DNA of 7,159 bases from Negativicutes bacterium. Lineage in GTDB: Bacteria > Bacillota_C > Negativicutes > Sporomusales_B > JARLHX01. The notes under the pieces were generated by a model. The model had not been told where the DNA came from. It worked only from the letters and a program-made list of their open reading frames with translations, and ran no database searches. A program made the position numbers and the translations under genes. Of this stretch, positions 5,942 through 7,159 are shown piece by piece. The stretch covers positions 1 to 7,159 of the forward strand of contig JARLHX010000168.1 in NCBI GenBank assembly GCA_031292035.1, written 5' to 3'. How positions within the stretch are numbered: the stretch's first letter is position 1; each line of letters opens with the position of its first letter.

Positions 5942-5962
5942 TCTCATCTTATTTAAATGAGA
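5942..5962 (-). promoter_or_regulatory. Inverted repeat in the likely methylase promoter, possible operator
   Basis: TCTCAT and ATGAGA arms of six bases flank a nine-base AT-rich centre, about 30-50 bases upstream of the methylase ATG. GATAAT, a plausible -10 hexamer, lies between this repeat and the ribosome-binding site, but I see no convincing -35 at the usual spacing. No separate control (C) protein gene is in the cassette, so any binding factor is unknown. Functional assignment is tentative. Confidence 0.3.
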
Positions 5963-6203
5963 GGATCTTGATCCCCATCATGCGCAGCGCGTTGAAAGCC
6001 GGTAGGCACAGCCACGGAGTTGCCGTGGCGACCCTTTCTGTCTGTCGGCTTTTCCCTTGATGCCAACCCTCCGGTCTGTGGCGGCAAGGACGACGCTTCG
6101 CAATCGGAACTCGCGGTGGAGGCTTGGAACAACCTAGACCCCAAGTTCCAAGAACCACTTCCAACATGGGCGGAGGACGAAAATAGGTAATCCCCAAAAA
6201 AAA
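5963..6203. other. Gap with no clear gene; possible 3' remnant of a frame ending at 6190
   Basis: Between the methylase promoter and the next plus-strand ORF no gene can be supported. One plus-strand frame is open from 5996 to the TAA at 6188-6190. Its last part reads LAVEAWNNLDPKFQEPLPTW then AEDENR, which looks somewhat protein-like, but the frame has no ATG and no recognised family. It is out of phase with the ORF that follows. A run of eight As at 6196-6203 lies at the junction. A decayed gene end is possible. Minus-strand frames here are Arg/Ser/Pro-rich shadows. Confidence 0.3.
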
Positions 6204-6557
6204 GTGGAGAAACCGGAGGGAGACGTCAGGCTTCCGGCTGCGGAAAACATGTTCGAATCGACCACTATCTATTTCGGCAAGAAACCTGCCGTGAGCCTGG
6301 TGTGTGACAGTCGAGCCGAGGCAGAACTGCTGGCGGCGATTGCAGAGGCGGGCTATCGCGGTCCAATTTCCATTCCCACCACGGAGGAAAGATGCCGCAT
6401 CCTTCACCAAAAACTTCAGGATCGCCTCGCCTTCGCCCGGGCCCACTTTGAGGAATTAGCCAGGGAACGCGCCGGAAGCACGAGGCTGCAAGCCCAAATT
6501 GTAGATATTCTCTGGCGTTGGTTCATCTACGGCGGTCCCACAACATCTGCGCAGTAG
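6204..6557 (+). CDS. Hypothetical protein, possibly the C-terminal part of a larger gene
   Basis: This 117-codon ORF opens with GTG at 6204; ATG at 6249 (residue 16) is the alternative start, giving a protein that begins MFESTTIYFGKK. Composition looks genuinely protein-like: a beta-type opening (TTIYFGKKPAVSLVCDS), an Ala/Glu-rich helix (AEAELLAAIAEAGYRG), then a long charged helical stretch (EERCRILHQKLQDRLAFAR and onward) and a closing IVDILWRWFIYG. No signal peptide or membrane segment is visible. The frame stays open upstream of the GTG through an A8 run for some codons, so the true protein may start earlier or be a fragment. I do not recognise a family. The ending feels like the tail of a larger DNA-modifying enzyme, but that is a guess. 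It runs toward the inverted-repeat copy 29 bases past its stop. Confidence 0.5.
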   Translation: MEKPEGDVRLPAAENMFESTTIYFGKKPAVSLVCDSRAEAELLAAIAEAGYRGPISIPTTEERCRILHQKLQDRLAFARAHFEELARERAGSTRLQAQIVDILWRWFIYGGPTTSAQ

Positions 6558-6586
6558 GTCAAGCGGCAACAATCACCGGGCAAGGC

Positions 6587-6612
6587 AGCGCGGGCCTGCG
6601 CTGAAGGTCCGC
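6587..6612. repeat. Palindromic repeat, right flank, inverse of the copy at 2528
   Basis: AGC followed by GCGGGCC, a TGCGCTGAA centre and GGTCCGC. Its reverse complement matches 2528-2553 at 24 of 26 bases. Together the two bracket the methylase-vsr-nuclease cassette and the 117-codon ORF, as an inverted pair about 4.0 kb apart. It is also in the same orientation as the unit at 2001-2023. Confidence 0.85.
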
Positions 6613-6683
6613 GGCTCTCCGCCCCGGCCCGCTGGCGCCAATCTGAAGGGCATGCCGCAGTCCGCTCCGCCGCTACAACCTGA

Positions 6684-6750
6684 CCCCTCACCCGGTCTCC
6701 TCCGCCAACCACCCTCGGCTCTATGCAGACGAAAGGGGAAAGGAGAGGGG
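6684..6750. repeat. Imperfect inverted repeat between convergent genes
   Basis: CCCCTC (6684-6689) and TCTCCT (6696-6701) can pair with AGGAGAGGGG (6741-6750), leaving a six-base bulge and a loop of about 39 bases. It lies between the plus-strand ORF ending at 6557 and the minus-strand gene ending at 6771. There is no T run, so termination is uncertain. It resembles common intergenic repeats with CCCCTCACCC and GGAGAGGGG. Confidence 0.4.
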
Positions 6751-6770
6751 AGCAAATGGTGGTAAGAGTC

Positions 6771-7159
6771 TCACCTCTTGGCTTCAGCGACGGTGGCGCG
6801 GAGGGCTGACGCGTTTTCTTTCACGGCTCGCAAGGCTCGGGAGCGGGATAAGGTCCACGAAACCAATTCCGGGTTTGGGGGGGACGACCAGCGCGAGAGC
6901 AAATCAGTCGCCAGCGTACGGCGGTCCCCGGGGTTCAGGGTTGGAAGGCCGGCGACAATCTCCGGCACAGAGTCGGCGCTCAGCCCCACCAGATAGTGAG
7001 CGTCGAACGTGCGCCCGGCGCGGGCGCGAGCCATGTTGGTGCGGGCAATCAGGGCGTCGGGGTTGACTGCGTGCAGGACTGCCACCAATACGAAGCCCGC
7101 CACCATGGCTCCAAAGGCAAACCGTTCGCGATGCCCTCGTAAAACCGTCAGGCAGAACC
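6771..7159 (-). CDS. C-terminus of a DUF4153/DUF4173-type membrane protein, start outside the window
   Basis: The minus-strand frame is open from the window edge to a TGA at 6771 and gives about 128 residues. It begins with the end of a basic loop (RGHRERFAFG), then a hydrophobic membrane segment (AMVAGFVLVAVLHAVNP), then DALIARTNMARA and FDAHYLVGLSADSVPEIVAG. The order membrane helix, NPDALIARTN, and YLxxLSADxVP is what I know from the C-terminal region of DUF4153/DUF4173 integral membrane proteins of unknown function. The soluble tail is helical and Arg/Ala-rich. The internal ATG at 7106 lies inside the membrane segment and is not the start. Upstream sequence matches the family, so this is a gene cut by the window. 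GC content is clearly higher than in the restriction cassette. Family fairly sure; function unknown. Confidence 0.75.
   Translation of the reverse strand, partial: FCLTVLRGHRERFAFGAMVAGFVLVAVLHAVNPDALIARTNMARARAGRTFDAHYLVGLSADSVPEIVAGLPTLNPGDRRTLATDLLSRWSSPPNPELVSWTLSRSRALRAVKENASALRATVAEAKR

Noticed and set aside
5949..6446. Minus-strand frame of 165 codons over the methylase promoter gap and the 117-codon ORF
   Set aside because: Arg/Pro/Cys-rich with no motif, and opposite a plus-strand frame that looks more like a protein.

Overview
The window comes from a bacterial chromosome. It holds a compact restriction-modification and mismatch-repair cassette of the EcoRII/Dcm type (about 2594-5913, all on the minus strand). 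Around it lie a long gene-free tract full of repeats, fragments of unidentified or broken genes, and two ordinary chromosomal genes cut by the window edges. The abundance of short palindromic units, inverted repeat pairs and 7-base tandem arrays resembles repeat-rich intergenic DNA of Verrucomicrobiota, Planctomycetota or Acidobacteriota. That placement rests on general resemblance and is low confidence.

Layout. 1-81: first 27 codons of a short-chain dehydrogenase/reductase (minus strand). 82-2221: no convincing gene; an approximately 80-base three-hairpin unit present as an inverted pair (505-739), a 31-base unit in three direct copies, a 25-base direct repeat, a small hairpin, six heptamer arrays, and an inverted pair of a 23-base GCGGACC/GGTCCGC palindrome. 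2222-2482: truncated plus-strand nuclease-like N-terminus. 2594-5913: the cassette, transcribed right to left as C5 cytosine methyltransferase, Vsr mismatch endonuclease, EcoRII-N-like DNA-binding domain fused to an HNH nuclease, and EcoRII-C-like PD-(D/E)XK nuclease. 5963-6203: no clear gene. 6204-6557: plus-strand ORF of unknown function that looks protein-like. 6587-6612: second flank copy of the palindrome, in inverted orientation. 6771-7159: C-terminus of a DUF4153/DUF4173-type membrane protein.

How the genes work together: the methyltransferase would protect a CCWGG-like site (CCNGG is possible); Vsr would repair T:G mismatches left by 5-methylcytosine deamination; the last two genes would supply restriction. 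The unusual point is that the two halves of EcoRII sit on separate, adjacent ORFs in the same reading frame, parted by one TAG codon and 24 bases, and that the N-terminal half carries an extra HNH nuclease. The cassette may therefore hold two different nuclease active sites for one target, plus Vsr. A near-perfect 26-base inverted repeat lies just outside the module on both sides.
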